A stretch of 64,000 nucleotides of DNA from contig NZ_QPJT01000002.1 in NCBI RefSeq assembly GCF_003337415.1, forward strand, positions 237,385 through 301,384. Reading direction: 5' to 3'. The position numbers were made by a program, and so were the translations under genes. The stretch is from Anaerobacterium chartisolvens. GTDB taxonomy: Bacteria > Bacillota > Clostridia > Acetivibrionales > DSM-27016. Shown here piece after piece: positions 62,927-64,000 of the stretch; position 1 is the first letter of the stretch, and every line of letters starts with the position of its first letter. Below the pieces are notes generated by a model that saw only the letters and a program-made list of their open reading frames with translations, searched no databases and was not told where the DNA came from.

Positions 62927-64000
62927 ATGGCATTAATTAACGAGAATTATTTGAAACTTCACGGAAGCTATTTGTTTGCCGAGATAGCAAAAAGAGTGGC
63001 TAAATTTAAGGGGGAAAACCCTGACGCAAATGTCATAAGACTTGGAATAGGAGATGTTACACGGCCTCTTCCCGATGCAATAATACAGGCAATGCATAAA
63101 GCAGTGGATGAAATGGCGGACGAGAAAACCTTCAGGGGATACGGGCCCGAGCAGGGCTATGATTTTCTTATAGAGAAAATTATAAAAAATGATTATGCTG
63201 CAAGAGGAATACATTTGGGTATGGATGAGGTTTTTGTAAGCGACGGAGCAAAGAGCGATTGCGGAAACATTCAGGAAATTTTCGGTATAGACAACATTGT
63301 GGCTGTGACAGATCCCGTTTACCCTGTGTACGTAGACAGTAATGCTATGGCGGGAAGAGCGGGAGAAATCGGAGCAGATGGGAAATGGAGCAGGATTGCT
63401 TATATGCCCTGTACTTCAGAAAACAATTTTATCCCCCAGCTTCCGCAAACCAGACCGGATCTCATTTATCTTTGCTTTCCAAACAACCCGACGGGAATGA
63501 CTTTATCAAAGGACGATTTAAAAAAGTGGGTTGACTATGCAAGAGCAAACAAATCAATTATACTTTTTGACTCGGCGTATGAGGCATATATTCAGGAAAA
63601 GGATGTCCCTCACAGCATATATGAAATAGAAGGAGCCAGAGAGGTCGCAATTGAATTCAGAAGCTTTTCGAAAACGGCCGGATTTACCGGTACAAGATGT
63701 GCATATACCATTGTGCCCAAGGAGGTTGAAGCATACACTGAGAAGGGTGAGGCAATTCCTCTCAACAAGCTGTGGAACAGGAGGCAAACCACTAAGTTCA
63801 ATGGTGTGCCGTATATAATACAAAGGGGTGCCGAGGCGGTTTATACAGAGGAAGGGCAGAAGCAGATAAAGGAATTGGTTCAATACTACATGTCAAATGC
63901 CAAAATCATAAAGGAGGGGCTGGAGAGCGTAGGCTTAAAAGTATTTGGAGGAGTAAATGCTCCGTACATATGGCTTAAAACCCCCAATGATATGGATTCG
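62927..64000 (+). CDS. dapL: LL-diaminopimelate aminotransferase (partial, runs off the window)
   Basis: The frame opens at ATG 62927 behind AGAGGAG and stays open to the window end, giving about 358 residues. It is a class I aminotransferase of the DapL type: [52 protein letters not shown] and the PLP lysine in [14 protein letters not shown]. DapL makes LL-diaminopimelate from tetrahydrodipicolinate in one step. With dapF it completes the short lysine pathway typical of these clostridia. Confidence 0.95.
   Translation, partial: MALINENYLKLHGSYLFAEIAKRVAKFKGENPDANVIRLGIGDVTRPLPDAIIQAMHKAVDEMADEKTFRGYGPEQGYDFLIEKIIKNDYAARGIHLGMDEVFVSDGAKSDCGNIQEIFGIDNIVAVTDPVYPVYVDSNAMAGRAGEIGADGKWSRIAYMPCTSENNFIPQLPQTRPDLIYLCFPNNPTGMTLSKDDLKKWVDYARANKSIILFDSAYEAYIQEKDVPHSIYEIEGAREVAIEFRSFSKTAGFTGTRCAYTIVPKEVEAYTEKGEAIPLNKLWNRRQTTKFNGVPYIIQRGAEAVYTEEGQKQIKELVQYYMSNAKIIKEGLESVGLKVFGGVNAPYIWLKTPNDMDS

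Overview
The window looks like a chromosome segment of an anaerobic, spore-forming, cellulosome-producing clostridium (Ruminiclostridium/Acetivibrio type). This is inferred from gene content: an electron-bifurcating [FeFe]-hydrogenase operon with Rex-type operators, a PPi-type phosphofructokinase, pyruvate formate-lyase under a ZTP riboswitch, two dockerin-bearing CE12 esterases, an exosporium-like collagen protein and the dapF-dapL lysine pathway. No species can be named from the sequence alone.

Layout. 1-5.6 kb: the hydrogenase operon (hydC, a GHKL ATPase, a small 2Fe-2S protein, hydB, hydA). 5.7-11.1 kb: a DNA glycosylase, a flavin reductase, pflB on the minus strand behind its riboswitch, and an archaeal-type 3-dehydroquinate synthase. 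11.3-13.1 kb: an AT-rich defence remnant, an AbiE-type toxin-antitoxin pair followed by a collapsed methyltransferase fragment. 13.8-16.3 kb: a TIM-barrel/acyl-CoA synthetase fusion. 16.65-17.5 kb: a small Fim-like tyrosine recombinase enclosed by 35-bp inverted repeats, directly upstream of the chemotaxis operon (cheY, cheA, cheW, mcp, cheR, cheB; 17.6-24.8 kb). 24.9-28.7 kb: PPi-type phosphofructokinase and a two-gene nonulosonate pathway. 29-32.6 kb: a membrane protein, a substrate-binding/VWA protein and TelA. 33.2-38 kb: two cellulosomal esterases and a secreted protein. 38.2-42.1 kb: AmmeMemoRadiSam proteins, a DUF4846-type lipoprotein and a membrane protein. 42.5-46.7 kb: an aroC-like, polyferredoxin, AMP-ligase and aroK operon. 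46.8-47.8 kb: a REP-associated (RAYT-like) transposase. 48-53 kb: a TasA/SipW surface-fibre locus. 53-56.1 kb: a DtxR-type regulator and a collagen-like/exosporium pair. 57-57.5 kb: four tRNA genes. 57.5-64 kb: GtrA-like, aldose-epimerase-like, MCP, hydrolase, dapF and the start of dapL.

The strongest candidates for undescribed biology are three. First, the TasA/SipW locus carries a fibre protein fused to a CBM2-like domain, an ABC ATPase lacking its catalytic residues, and a permease fused to an inactivated signal-peptidase domain. Second, the recombinase with inverted repeats looks like a self-contained invertible switch facing the chemotaxis operon. Third, the aroC-like/polyferredoxin/AMP-ligase/aroK operon looks like an orphan pathway for an aromatic product.

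The window also holds several non-coding repeat families: two MITE- or RNA-like elements in two copies each, a GGGGACATTTCTC-type palindrome family that may belong to the RAYT-like transposase, and a small inverted-repeat element beside a 40-bp duplication at the start of cheR.
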